From an uncultured Chryseolinea sp. (GTDB lineage Bacteria; Bacteroidota; Bacteroidia; Cytophagales; Cyclobacteriaceae), in contig CAMLER010000122.1 in assembly GCA_946478915.1 (NCBI GenBank), forward strand, positions 1 through 10,354: 10,354 nt of DNA, given 5' to 3'. Made by a program: the position numbers and the translations under genes. Of this stretch, positions 1 to 6,067 are shown in pieces. The notes under the pieces were generated by a model, which saw only the letters and a list, made by a program, of their open reading frames with translations, did no database searches and was not told the DNA's origin. How positions within the stretch are numbered: the first letter of the stretch is position 1; the number at the start of each line of letters is the position of its first letter.

Positions 1-736
1 TCGGGGACAGACGTGTAAATTCCCTTTTCTGGGTTTCAGAAAAATGGAATTTACTGAAATCATCTTTGAATACGAGAAATGAAGTATTTCCAAATTGCAG
101 TTTTTTCCCTATGTATATAAATTGCATCGACTTGTACATTGCTGCCATCCCGTTTGTACTGGCCGCATAACCAATAGGGATACCGTTATATATATGATTC
201 GATTTCCGCTCGGCATTTTGATTAAATGCTGCCCCTGCATGTGCAGTCCATCCATTATGTGCAAACTTTAGAAGTACTGCATCGTGTCTGCGGGCTTGTT
301 GTAACCAGTCCAGATTTCCAAGCAATCGGACATCGTCGTACACCAATTCCTGGCGGCCAATTTTCAGAGTGAAATGTTTTACAAGTCTCCCGGTATCCAG
401 CAGACTGATCTCTCCCCACGCTTCATGCAACATGAAACCGTCGAATACGTCAGTAGTCACACGGTTGAGAGAGGAGGCGTCCTGCCCCCATACTCTAACG
501 TCCTGTACAGAAGCATAAACCTTAAACCGATGGGCTGCAAATCCAAAGTTCAGTCTGGTCCGCTGTGAAGTAAAAAACGCTGGGACGGTATCACGCACAG
601 AAGGGGAGCCCTGGCCATCGCGCAATTCCGTCCGCGTTCTGATTTGACCGGATACCGTTAATTGTGCCTGAGCGGGACTTAACTGCCACAAGGCAAACAA
701 AAATAATATCGCAGGTGCAAAGAGCTTCGTAGACAT
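1..736 (-). CDS. Alginate_export-family outer-membrane beta-barrel protein (partial, C-terminus beyond left edge)
   Basis: An open frame of 245 codons runs on the minus strand from an ATG at 736-734 to the left edge without a stop, so only the N-terminal part is present. Residues 1-24 form a clear Sec signal peptide (a Lys at position 4, a hydrophobic stretch, then SPAQA before QL). The mature part has alternating polar/hydrophobic strands typical of a porin-like barrel. It carries the stretch GRQELVYDDVRLLGNLDW followed by QQARRHDA, which I recognise as characteristic of the alginate_export domain family. Despite the name, members of this family in Bacteroidota often sit beside nitrate transport genes and probably act as outer-membrane channels for small anions; that role is inference. 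The start codon overlaps the narK stop by one base (TGATG), indicating translational coupling and shared regulation. Confidence 0.85.
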   Translation of the reverse strand, partial: MSTKLFAPAILFLFALWQLSPAQAQLTVSGQIRTRTELRDGQGSPSVRDTVPAFFTSQRTRLNFGFAAHRFKVYASVQDVRVWGQDASSLNRVTTDVFDGFMLHEAWGEISLLDTGRLVKHFTLKIGRQELVYDDVRLLGNLDWLQQARRHDAVLLKFAHNGWTAHAGAAFNQNAERKSNHIYNGIPIGYAASTNGMAAMYKSMQFIYIGKKLQFGNTSFLVFKDDFSKFHFSETQKREFTRLSP

Positions 737-2064
737 CACGCTATGGCTTTTTCAAGTACAGGTTCACCTAATTTTTTCATCGGTGCTATCTCCGCGCTTT
801 CAGACTTGTTAAATCCCATGAAGAGCGCAATGAATGATACCAACGTTACGGCTATACCAATGACAAAAAGGCTTTCGCGGTACGAGACGGTTTCTGAAGT
901 AAAAAGGAACCCCGCAAGCACAGCGCCTACGTTTCCACCGGCACCTACGATACCGGAGACAGCGCCCATAGCCCTCTGGTTGATAAAGGGTACCACGGAA
1001 TAGGTTGCGCCATTCGCCATTTTCAGGAATAAAGCAAAGGCAAGCATGGCCACAATTGCCCAAACCAGTGTGTCCATATTTGAAAAAAGAACTATCCCCA
1101 ATCCCTCTAACAACAGGAAGGCGCCCAGCATAATTATTCGTCCCCTCAGACCCCATCTTTTGCCGGCCTTGTCACCAAAGATTCCCCCAAGGGCGCGCGC
1201 AAAAATGTTCATCATTCCAAAAGTGCCAGCGATAATGCCAGCTTCTTTTAGGCCCAGACCAAAGTTGTCGACAAAGTAGAGGGTCGCGATATTATCAATG
1301 GTAATCTCGATACCAAAGCATGCCCCATAAGCGAGGAACAAAACCCAAACGCGGTAATCTTTGCAGGAGCTCCAGAAACTGCCCTTTGAATCGTTGGCTT
1401 TCGCTTTGAAATCCGGGTCTTTTCTGCGGAGGTCTTTAAAGTTACCTTCGGCGGTATCCTGGGTAAAGAAGTAGTAAACCAAACCCATGATGAATAAAGC
1501 TGCGCCCGGAAGCACCATGCTATAGCGCCATGCTGATTCATTGATATATCCGAGGCCGACGAAGCCGGCAAATACAATGGGCATTACCATTAGGGTAACC
1601 CCACCACCCATGTTCCCCCACCCTGCAGCAGTAGCGTTAGCCGTCCCAACGACATTCGGCGCAAACATGACCGATGTATGATACTGCGTGATGACAAATG
1701 AGGCGCCGATGACACCAATAGCCAGGCGAAAAATGAGGAATGATTCATAGCTGTCACTCAGCCCAATAAACATTACGGGGAGAGAACCCGCCAGCAACAA
1801 TATGGTGTAGGAAATACGGGGACCAATTTTGTCGCACAGCCATCCGAAAAGCAGTCGGGCAAAGATTGTAATCGCTACCGAAGCAATAATAATGTTTCCG
1901 ATTTGGGCTTTGGTAAGGTCAAGGTCCTCTCGCACCACGGGCATTAGCGGAGCGATACCAAACCAGCCAAAGAAACACACGAAAAATGTAATCCAGGTGA
2001 TGTGGAAAGTCCGCATCGGAACGGATCGGAAGTCGAATAAGTTAATCCTGCTTGCTTTCATCAT
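736..2064 (-). CDS. narK: NarK/NasA-type nitrate/nitrite transporter (MFS)
   Basis: This 442-residue major facilitator protein has about twelve hydrophobic segments and a charged cytoplasmic loop (about residues 203-235) between the two halves, the usual length for the nitrate/nitrite porter family. The family's hallmarks are visible: the substrate-binding arginines R70 in FARLLFGWLCDKIGPR and R290 in FARALGGIFGDKAG, and both nitrate signatures, AAGWGNMGGG at 146-155 and GAGGNVGAVLAG at 374-385. It should import nitrate or exchange nitrate for nitrite at the inner membrane; assimilatory versus respiratory use cannot be decided because no reductase lies in the window. Two adjacent ATG codons (2064 and 2061) are possible starts; I kept the first, and neither has a strong Shine-Dalgarno sequence. 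It is the first gene of a minus-strand operon with the outer-membrane barrel gene and diverges from darA. Confidence 0.93.
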   Translation of the reverse strand: MMKASRINLFDFRSVPMRTFHITWITFFVCFFGWFGIAPLMPVVREDLDLTKAQIGNIIIASVAITIFARLLFGWLCDKIGPRISYTILLLAGSLPVMFIGLSDSYESFLIFRLAIGVIGASFVITQYHTSVMFAPNVVGTANATAAGWGNMGGGVTLMVMPIVFAGFVGLGYINESAWRYSMVLPGAALFIMGLVYYFFTQDTAEGNFKDLRRKDPDFKAKANDSKGSFWSSCKDYRVWVLFLAYGACFGIEITIDNIATLYFVDNFGLGLKEAGIIAGTFGMMNIFARALGGIFGDKAGKRWGLRGRIIMLGAFLLLEGLGIVLFSNMDTLVWAIVAMLAFALFLKMANGATYSVVPFINQRAMGAVSGIVGAGGNVGAVLAGFLFTSETVSYRESLFVIGIAVTLVSFIALFMGFNKSESAEIAPMKKLGEPVLEKAIA

Positions 2065-2084
2065 GAGGGAAGTTTTAATGAAAC

Positions 2085-2158
2085 TACGTTTATTTACGTA
2101 CTAAAAATAAGTACAACGCGCAGCAATTACGTATATATACGTATAAAAATTTACGTAA
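2085..2158. promoter_or_regulatory. Cluster of TACGT/TACGTA motifs, putative operator array upstream of narK
   Basis: Five TACGT cores occur within 74 bases, at 2085, 2095, 2128, 2138 and 2152; the last four are the full palindrome TACGTA. Two of them form the perfect 16-bp palindrome TACGTATATATACGTA (2128-2143), and another lies in TTACGTAA (2151-2158). A separate inverted repeat, GTACT-N7-AGTAC, spans 2098-2114. The sites lie 21-96 bases upstream of the narK start, where a dimeric activator or repressor would be expected to bind. The motif does not match the FNR, HcpR or NsrR consensus sequences I know, so the regulator is not identified. Confidence 0.45.
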
Positions 2159-2188
2159 TGGATTTAAATCCTCGGAAAATCGATTGCA

Positions 2189-2211
2189 CCAGCGGCGCCA
2201 AAAGGTGCTGG
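2189..2211. other. GC-rich imperfect hairpin in the narK/darA intergenic region
   Basis: CCAGC (2189-2193) can pair with GCTGG (2207-2211), and inside it GCC (2197-2199) with GGT (2204-2206) around an AAAA loop, leaving a 3-base GGC bulge. On the plus strand it is followed by A residues rather than T residues, and on the minus strand no T-run follows, so it does not look like an intrinsic terminator. It could lie in the darA leader or simply be chance. Confidence 0.3.
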
Positions 2212-2278
2212 AAAAAATATCATATGTTATAAATTGTCCTTAAGGCTGCTGAAGTGGACGGGATATGCCGCAAAAACT

Positions 2279-2288
2279 TTTACTTTGT
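2279..2288 (+). promoter_or_regulatory. Possible -7-like element upstream of darA (shared with darB)
   Basis: The 10-mer TTTACTTTGT occurs here, 21 bases before the chosen darA start, and again at 3287-3296 upstream of darB. TTACTTTG differs from the Bacteroidota -7 consensus TAnnTTTG at one conserved position. No well-spaced TTG (-33) element is visible upstream of this copy, so the call is tentative. Confidence 0.22.
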
Positions 2289-2309
2289 GGCTTCGGCAAA
2301 AAGACCTCA

Positions 2310-3227
2310 ATGAAAAGAATCCTCATTCTGTACTATACGCAGTCCGGACAGCTATTATCTATTCTGGAATCTCTGGTAAAACCGTTGATACACGCAGGGC
2401 ATACGATTCATTTCGAACAGATTCAGCCGGAGGAAAAATTTCCGTTTCCCTGGACATCCTATCAATTCTTCAATGCGTTTCCTGAAGTTTTTAGTCAGAA
2501 ACCCCAAAAGCTGAAATCGGTATCGACCAAGGCGACCAACGGTTATGACGTTATCATACTGGGATATCAACCATGGTTTCTCACACCATCGCGGCCCATA
2601 AGCTCATTCCTACAGTCTGAGGATGCCCTGAAAATATTATCGGGCAAACCTGTGATAACTGTGCTCGGTTGCCGGAACATGTGGTTGGGTGCGCAGGAAA
2701 CAGTAAAGCGGCGATTGAAAGCGATCAATGCGTCGCTCATCGGACATGTAGCGTTGATCGATCGATCATCAAATCTGACAAGCCTGATTACCATACTGCG
2801 GTGGATGTTTACTGGGGATAAAAAACCATTTTGGATTTTTCCTGCAGCTGGTGTCTCGCAAACCGATATTGACCACGCCAAAGCCTACGGTGAGTTAATC
2901 AACGAGGCTATTACATCAGAAAGTTATACTTCCCTTCAGACCAAACTAAACGACGCCGGAGCCATTGACATCAAGCCTAACCTCGTGTTATTAGAGCGAA
3001 GAGGGCAGAAAGCGTTTTCTGTCTGGTCTAAATTCATTGCGTCCGGTGGGCCGATTCATTCCAGTGGTCGCAAAATCAGAGTTTACATTTTTATGTATCT
3101 GTTGCCGACCGCAATTTTTATTCTGTCACCCCTGTTATGGATTGTATCTAAAATAATGTTAACAATCAATCGCAAAGAGCTCCTTCGGGAAGTTGAATAT
3201 TTCAAGCAAAACTCGTTGCGCGGGTGA
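2310..3227 (+). CDS. darA: DarA-type dialkylresorcinol biosynthesis protein (aromatase)
   Basis: The 305-residue product begins MKRILILYYTQSGQ, a beta-strand followed by a flavodoxin-like phosphate-binding loop, as in the DarA family (often labelled dialkylresorcinol condensing enzyme). In characterised dialkylresorcinol pathways DarB forms a cyclohexanedione and DarA oxidises it to the resorcinol; I infer the same role here. The first two thirds look soluble and flavodoxin-like. Residues about 258-283 form a strongly hydrophobic stretch, containing a proline and probably a membrane hairpin or anchor, and a basic tail follows, which suggests work at the inner membrane. An in-frame ATG at 2265 would add 15 residues, but the motif that begins at 2310 matches the normal family N-terminus. 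The gene is the first of the pigment cluster and is separated from darB by 211 bases. Confidence 0.85.
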   Translation: MKRILILYYTQSGQLLSILESLVKPLIHAGHTIHFEQIQPEEKFPFPWTSYQFFNAFPEVFSQKPQKLKSVSTKATNGYDVIILGYQPWFLTPSRPISSFLQSEDALKILSGKPVITVLGCRNMWLGAQETVKRRLKAINASLIGHVALIDRSSNLTSLITILRWMFTGDKKPFWIFPAAGVSQTDIDHAKAYGELINEAITSESYTSLQTKLNDAGAIDIKPNLVLLERRGQKAFSVWSKFIASGGPIHSSGRKIRVYIFMYLLPTAIFILSPLLWIVSKIMLTINRKELLREVEYFKQNSLRG

Positions 3228-3438
3228 TTACAACCCTGTCAATTTTAAAAGCCGGTTGATACGAAATTTTTTGAGTCGTTCAGATGTTTACTTTGTTCTT
3301 GCGAAACTAACACTTAACATACGTTAACACGGAGCCAAAATGGCCCATTTTTTTTTAATTCTTAATGGAAAGAACTACTTTCGGGCTCAAATTGCCATAG
3401 TAAAAACGGCCAAAAATGACGCAAACTTATAGCAGCGA
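3228..3438 (+). promoter_or_regulatory. darA-darB spacer with likely second promoter region
   Basis: This 211-base gap is the largest break inside the plus-strand cluster and is AT-rich. It contains the perfect inverted repeat TTAAC-ATAC-GTTAA (3314-3327), a T-run hairpin (3337-3356) and the 10-mer TTTACTTTGT (3287-3296), which also precedes darA. A TTG at 3271-3273 lies upstream of that 10-mer, but with a spacing of only 14 bases, shorter than the usual 17-23. darB may therefore have its own promoter. Confidence 0.4.
3337..3356 (+). terminator. Weak terminator-like hairpin between darA and darB
   Basis: AAAATG (3337-3342) and CATTTT (3346-3351) can form a 6-bp stem around a GCC loop, and the T-run continues to 3356. 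The shape resembles an intrinsic terminator, but the stem is short and AT-rich, so any effect on read-through from darA into darB would be partial at best. Confidence 0.25.
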
Positions 3439-4584
3439 ATGAACAGGAGTGTTTATATAACAAAATTGACGAGTTTCCTACCAAACGATCCGGTGTCCAA
3501 TGATGAGATGGAGAATATTCTGGGAAGGATCAACAATCAAGCATCTAAAGCAAAGCCACTCATCCTTCGAAACAATCAGATAAAGACACGCTATTACGCA
3601 TCTGATAAAGAAGGAAATACAACGCATACCAATACCGAGCTTACCCGGCTGGCGATTGAGAAGCTTTTCGACCGAAATTTTACTTTGGAAGATATTGAGG
3701 TTTTATCGTGTGGGACAACAACTCCTGACCAGTTACTTCCTGCTCACGCAGCAATGGTTCACGGCGCGTTGGGTGGCCAGACAGTTGAGATCAACTCGAC
3801 CACCGGAGCTTGCAGCGCAGGTATCCAGGCATTAAAATTTGGTTTTCTCTCCGTACTCTCAGGAGCTTCCTCTAACGCCGTCTGCACAGGATCAGAACGA
3901 TTTTCCACCTGGATGCTTGCCAAGTATTTCAAAGAAGAAGGCGCGAAAGTCGCTCAACTCGAGGGAGATGGGATTATCGCTTTTGAAAAGGATTTCCTGC
4001 GGTTTATGCTATCGGACGGAGCCAGTGCGGCACTGTTACAGGATATGCCTAATCCGAACGCCTTATCGCTTCGCATAGAATGGATTGAGCAGCGATCATT
4101 TGCGCACGAACTTCCGGCATGCATGTATGCTGGTGCGATAAAGGACGCCGAAGGAGAATTTATTGGATGGAGCGACCTGGATCAGGATGTCTGGACTGGC
4201 GAGTCCGTCTTTGCTATTAAACAAGACACGAAATTACTTGGCGACTTCATTGTGAAAAAAGGAGGTGAGCTTTTGAAAAACCTTGCCGATGCAAAGAAAT
4301 TTGATCCTAAGAAAATTACCTGGTTTCTCCCACACCTTTCATCTCAATATTTTGCCTCAAGAATTGATAAAGAATTGAATGCGATCGGGCTCGGCGAGGA
4401 TCTTCCCACATCCAAATGGTTTACAAATTTGTCGTGGGTTGGGAATGTTGGCGCAGCGTCTCCTTTTCTGATGCTGGAAGAAATTTTCAACTCTGGTAAG
4501 CTGAAGAAAGACGATCAGGTTTTGATGATGATTCCGGAAAGCGCGCGGTTTAACTACGCGTACATACTGCTGACGGTAGTTTAG
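3439..4584 (+). CDS. darB: DarB-type beta-ketoacyl-ACP synthase III (cyclohexanedione/dialkylresorcinol-forming ketosynthase)
   Basis: The 381-residue thiolase-fold protein has the KAS III layout. The nucleophile is C125 in STTGACSAGIQ, the histidine is H299 in WFLPHLSSQYF, and the asparagine is N336 in LSWVGNVGAASPF. In the usual FabH motif the histidine is followed by QAN; here it is LSSQ, a divergence expected of the DarB branch. Characterised DarB enzymes join two acyl thioesters and cyclise them to a 2,5-dialkylcyclohexane-1,3-dione, which DarA aromatises. Here the product would be the dialkylresorcinol half of a flexirubin-type pigment. The ATG at 3439 is chosen because the protein starts directly at the first strand (MNRSVYITKLTSFLP), as expected for the family. 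No strong Shine-Dalgarno sequence is present, which is normal for Bacteroidota. Confidence 0.9.
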   Translation: MNRSVYITKLTSFLPNDPVSNDEMENILGRINNQASKAKPLILRNNQIKTRYYASDKEGNTTHTNTELTRLAIEKLFDRNFTLEDIEVLSCGTTTPDQLLPAHAAMVHGALGGQTVEINSTTGACSAGIQALKFGFLSVLSGASSNAVCTGSERFSTWMLAKYFKEEGAKVAQLEGDGIIAFEKDFLRFMLSDGASAALLQDMPNPNALSLRIEWIEQRSFAHELPACMYAGAIKDAEGEFIGWSDLDQDVWTGESVFAIKQDTKLLGDFIVKKGGELLKNLADAKKFDPKKITWFLPHLSSQYFASRIDKELNAIGLGEDLPTSKWFTNLSWVGNVGAASPFLMLEEIFNSGKLKKDDQVLMMIPESARFNYAYILLTVV

Positions 4585-4589
4585 CCATA

Positions 4590-4641
4590 CCGTTAGTCGT
4601 GACAAACTATTGAGAAATCTTTGAGAAATACTGACTAACGG
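4590..4641 (+). other. Stem-loop with tandem repeats in the darB downstream spacer
   Basis: CCGTTAGTC (4590-4598) and GACTAACGG (4633-4641) form a perfect 9-bp inverted repeat around a 34-base loop. The loop contains TTGAGAAAT twice (4610-4618 and 4621-4629, 11-base period, one helical turn). There is no T-run, so it is not a standard terminator. It fills nearly all of the spacer and ends 9 bases before the next start codon, so it could be an mRNA stability or translation-control element, or a protein-binding site. Confidence 0.4.
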
Positions 4642-4650
4642 ATTACCTAT

Positions 4651-5070
4651 ATGGAAAAAGACCACGTTCCACAGGATCATGAAAACCTAAACGAAGGGAA
4701 GCTCGCGAAACTCTACTATGCCACCGACGACAAAGGTCACTATGTAAAGGTGAATAGCATTGGGTGGGAACCTGAAACGGTTGCCATGCAGCAAGCCTGG
4801 GATGTGGTCAATGATGATGTAGAAGACGCAAGGAAGAAAGTGCTGGAGGGTAAGGCAAGTCCCCTTCTTTTTCATATAAAAAAGAACATCATGACCTATT
4901 CGATGGTTGCCAGCTATGCTTCAACTTTTACCGTTATGGTTAAACTCCACTGTTACCCTTATTTTTTTAAACAGCTGTCGCGTAAAACCTTGGAGAAGTA
5001 CGCATACACATTTCGAATTACCGTTGAAGAGCTTACTAACATAGAACTGTTAAGAAAAAATGACCGTTAA
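4651..5070 (+). CDS. Conserved hypothetical protein of flexirubin-type clusters, XRE-like C-terminal half
   Basis: This 139-residue acidic-then-basic protein has no signal peptide or membrane helix. Residues 20-65 contain YYATDDKGHYVKVNSIGWEP followed by an amphipathic, charged helix (about 44-66). Residues 70-131 look like a degenerate helix-turn-helix of the Cro/C1 type: SPLLFHIKKN, a helix with MVASYA, then LSRKTLEKYAYTFRITVEELTNI, which resembles the last two helices of XRE domains. Similar small proteins accompany darA/darB in Bacteroidota pigment clusters as far as I recall, but no function is known to me. It could be a pathway regulator or a structural partner of the next protein, with which it overlaps by 11 bases (start of the next gene at 5060), suggesting coupled translation. 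It is real on the grounds of coding character and overlap structure. Confidence 0.8.
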   Translation: MEKDHVPQDHENLNEGKLAKLYYATDDKGHYVKVNSIGWEPETVAMQQAWDVVNDDVEDARKKVLEGKASPLLFHIKKNIMTYSMVASYASTFTVMVKLHCYPYFFKQLSRKTLEKYAYTFRITVEELTNIELLRKNDR

Positions 5071-6067
5071 TTTTACGCACAAACAGTCAGCGCATTGTGA
5101 AAGTGGTGTTGTATCCAACCTTCTTCGTTTTCATGGACTGGAGTTCGATGAGCCAATGGTATTCGGAATTGGTTCTGGCCTGTTTTTTTCGTATCTGCCA
5201 TTCATCAAAGTGAATGGTATACCCGTTGCTGCGTATCGTATCTGGCCAGGACAAATCTTTAAGCGATTCTCCGACCGCATCGGAATTAAAATCGAGACAA
5301 AAAAATTCTCGTCACCTACCAAGGCGATGCAGGCTCTCGATCAAATGCTTGAGAAAGGACAACCTGTTGGGATGCTGACGTCGGTCTTTTATCTAAACTA
5401 TCTCCCTGCCGCATATCGCTTCCATTTCAATGCGCACAACATTATCGTCTTCGGAAAAGAAAACGGTAACTACCTTGTCAGCGATCCGGTAATGGAATAT
5501 ACAACTGAGATTTCTTACGAAGATCTGGTCCGGGCAAGATTTGCTAAAGGAATGCCCGAGCCGAGCGGCCGAATGTATTATCCTGTTCAAATACCTTCCA
5601 ATTTCAGTCTTGAAAAAGCACTTTGGAAAGGGATCAGGCAGACGAGCGACCACATGACAAGGATACCAGTCCCTCTCGTGGGATCAAAAGGTATGCGATA
5701 CCTCTCGAAACGGTTGCGATACTGGCCCGAAAGGATCGGCGACAGGAAGGCGATTCAATGGTTAGGAAATCTCATTCGCATGCAAGAGGAGATTGGCACA
5801 GGCGGCGCGGGCTTTCGATTCATCTATGCTGCTTTTCTCGATCAGGCTAGTGAAAAATTACAAGACGAAAAACTCTTCAACCTTTCCAGGCGTCTTACCC
5901 AGAGTGGTGATCAGTTACGCGACTTCGCATACTATGCAGGAAGAGTTTGCAAGAACCGAAAATCTGATACTAAAACTTTTGCTGAGCTCGCAGATATGCT
6001 TGAAGCATGTGCTCAACGGGAGCACGAAATTTTTCAGGAACTATATGACGTGAGCAGGGCAAAATGA
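5060..6067 (+). CDS. BtrH-like protein (BtrH_N domain, cysteine peptidase/acyltransferase-like fold)
   Basis: The 335-residue protein begins with HKQSAHCESGVVSNLLRFHG, the BtrH_N type of N-terminus. BtrH is the acyltransferase that moves an acyl group from a carrier protein to an aminoglycoside in butirosin synthesis. The likely catalytic residues are C13, H126 (FHFNAHNIIVFG) and D142 (YLVSDPVMEY), in papain-like order. Residues about 1-165 form this domain; the remainder is helical and corresponds to the associated C-terminal domain (DUF4872-like). In this cluster it could transfer an ACP-bound polyene acyl chain onto the dialkylresorcinol, forming the ester of flexirubin; this is inference, and other acyltransferases could do that step. 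It overlaps the upstream gene by 11 bases and the downstream ATPase gene by ATGA. No signal peptide is present, so it should be cytoplasmic. Confidence 0.82.
   Translation: MTVNFTHKQSAHCESGVVSNLLRFHGLEFDEPMVFGIGSGLFFSYLPFIKVNGIPVAAYRIWPGQIFKRFSDRIGIKIETKKFSSPTKAMQALDQMLEKGQPVGMLTSVFYLNYLPAAYRFHFNAHNIIVFGKENGNYLVSDPVMEYTTEISYEDLVRARFAKGMPEPSGRMYYPVQIPSNFSLEKALWKGIRQTSDHMTRIPVPLVGSKGMRYLSKRLRYWPERIGDRKAIQWLGNLIRMQEEIGTGGAGFRFIYAAFLDQASEKLQDEKLFNLSRRLTQSGDQLRDFAYYAGRVCKNRKSDTKTFAELADMLEACAQREHEIFQELYDVSRAK

Larger units (their letters stand above)
2065..2309. promoter_or_regulatory. Divergent intergenic region between narK and darA
   Basis: This 245-base gap separates the minus-strand nitrate operon from the plus-strand pigment cluster and should hold the narK promoter and possibly a darA promoter. 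The narK-proximal half (2085-2158) is AT-rich and full of TACGT motifs; the darA-proximal half holds a GC-rich hairpin and the sequence TTTACTTTGT. I could not find a convincing full Bacteroidota promoter (TTG, about 19 bases, TAnnTTTG) on either strand. Confidence 0.6.

Noticed and set aside
374..568. Small plus-strand ORF of 64 codons
   Set aside because: It lies antisense to the alginate_export-family gene, whose frame has a clear signal peptide and family motifs; no independent coding evidence.
809..1577. Several ORFs in other frames inside narK (both strands)
   Set aside because: They are shadows of the narK frame, which explains the region with complete family motifs.
2151..2158. TTACGTAA looks like a eukaryotic bZIP site
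   Set aside because: The gene content is bacterial, so the resemblance is only a short palindrome.
2189..2211. GC-rich hairpin considered as an intrinsic terminator
   Set aside because: No T-run follows on either strand, and neither neighbouring gene ends here.
2265..2309. In-frame upstream ATG extending DarA by 15 residues
   Set aside because: The extra residues do not resemble the family, while MKRILILYYTQSGQ at 2310 is the normal N-terminal strand and flavodoxin-like loop.
2234..2485. Plus-strand 83-codon ORF overlapping the darA start
   Set aside because: Composition is not protein-like for a known family, and it overlaps the better-supported darA frame for most of its length.
3222..3236. 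GGGT-gattaca-ACCC possible terminator after darA
   Set aside because: Only a 4-bp stem with no T-run; too weak to call.
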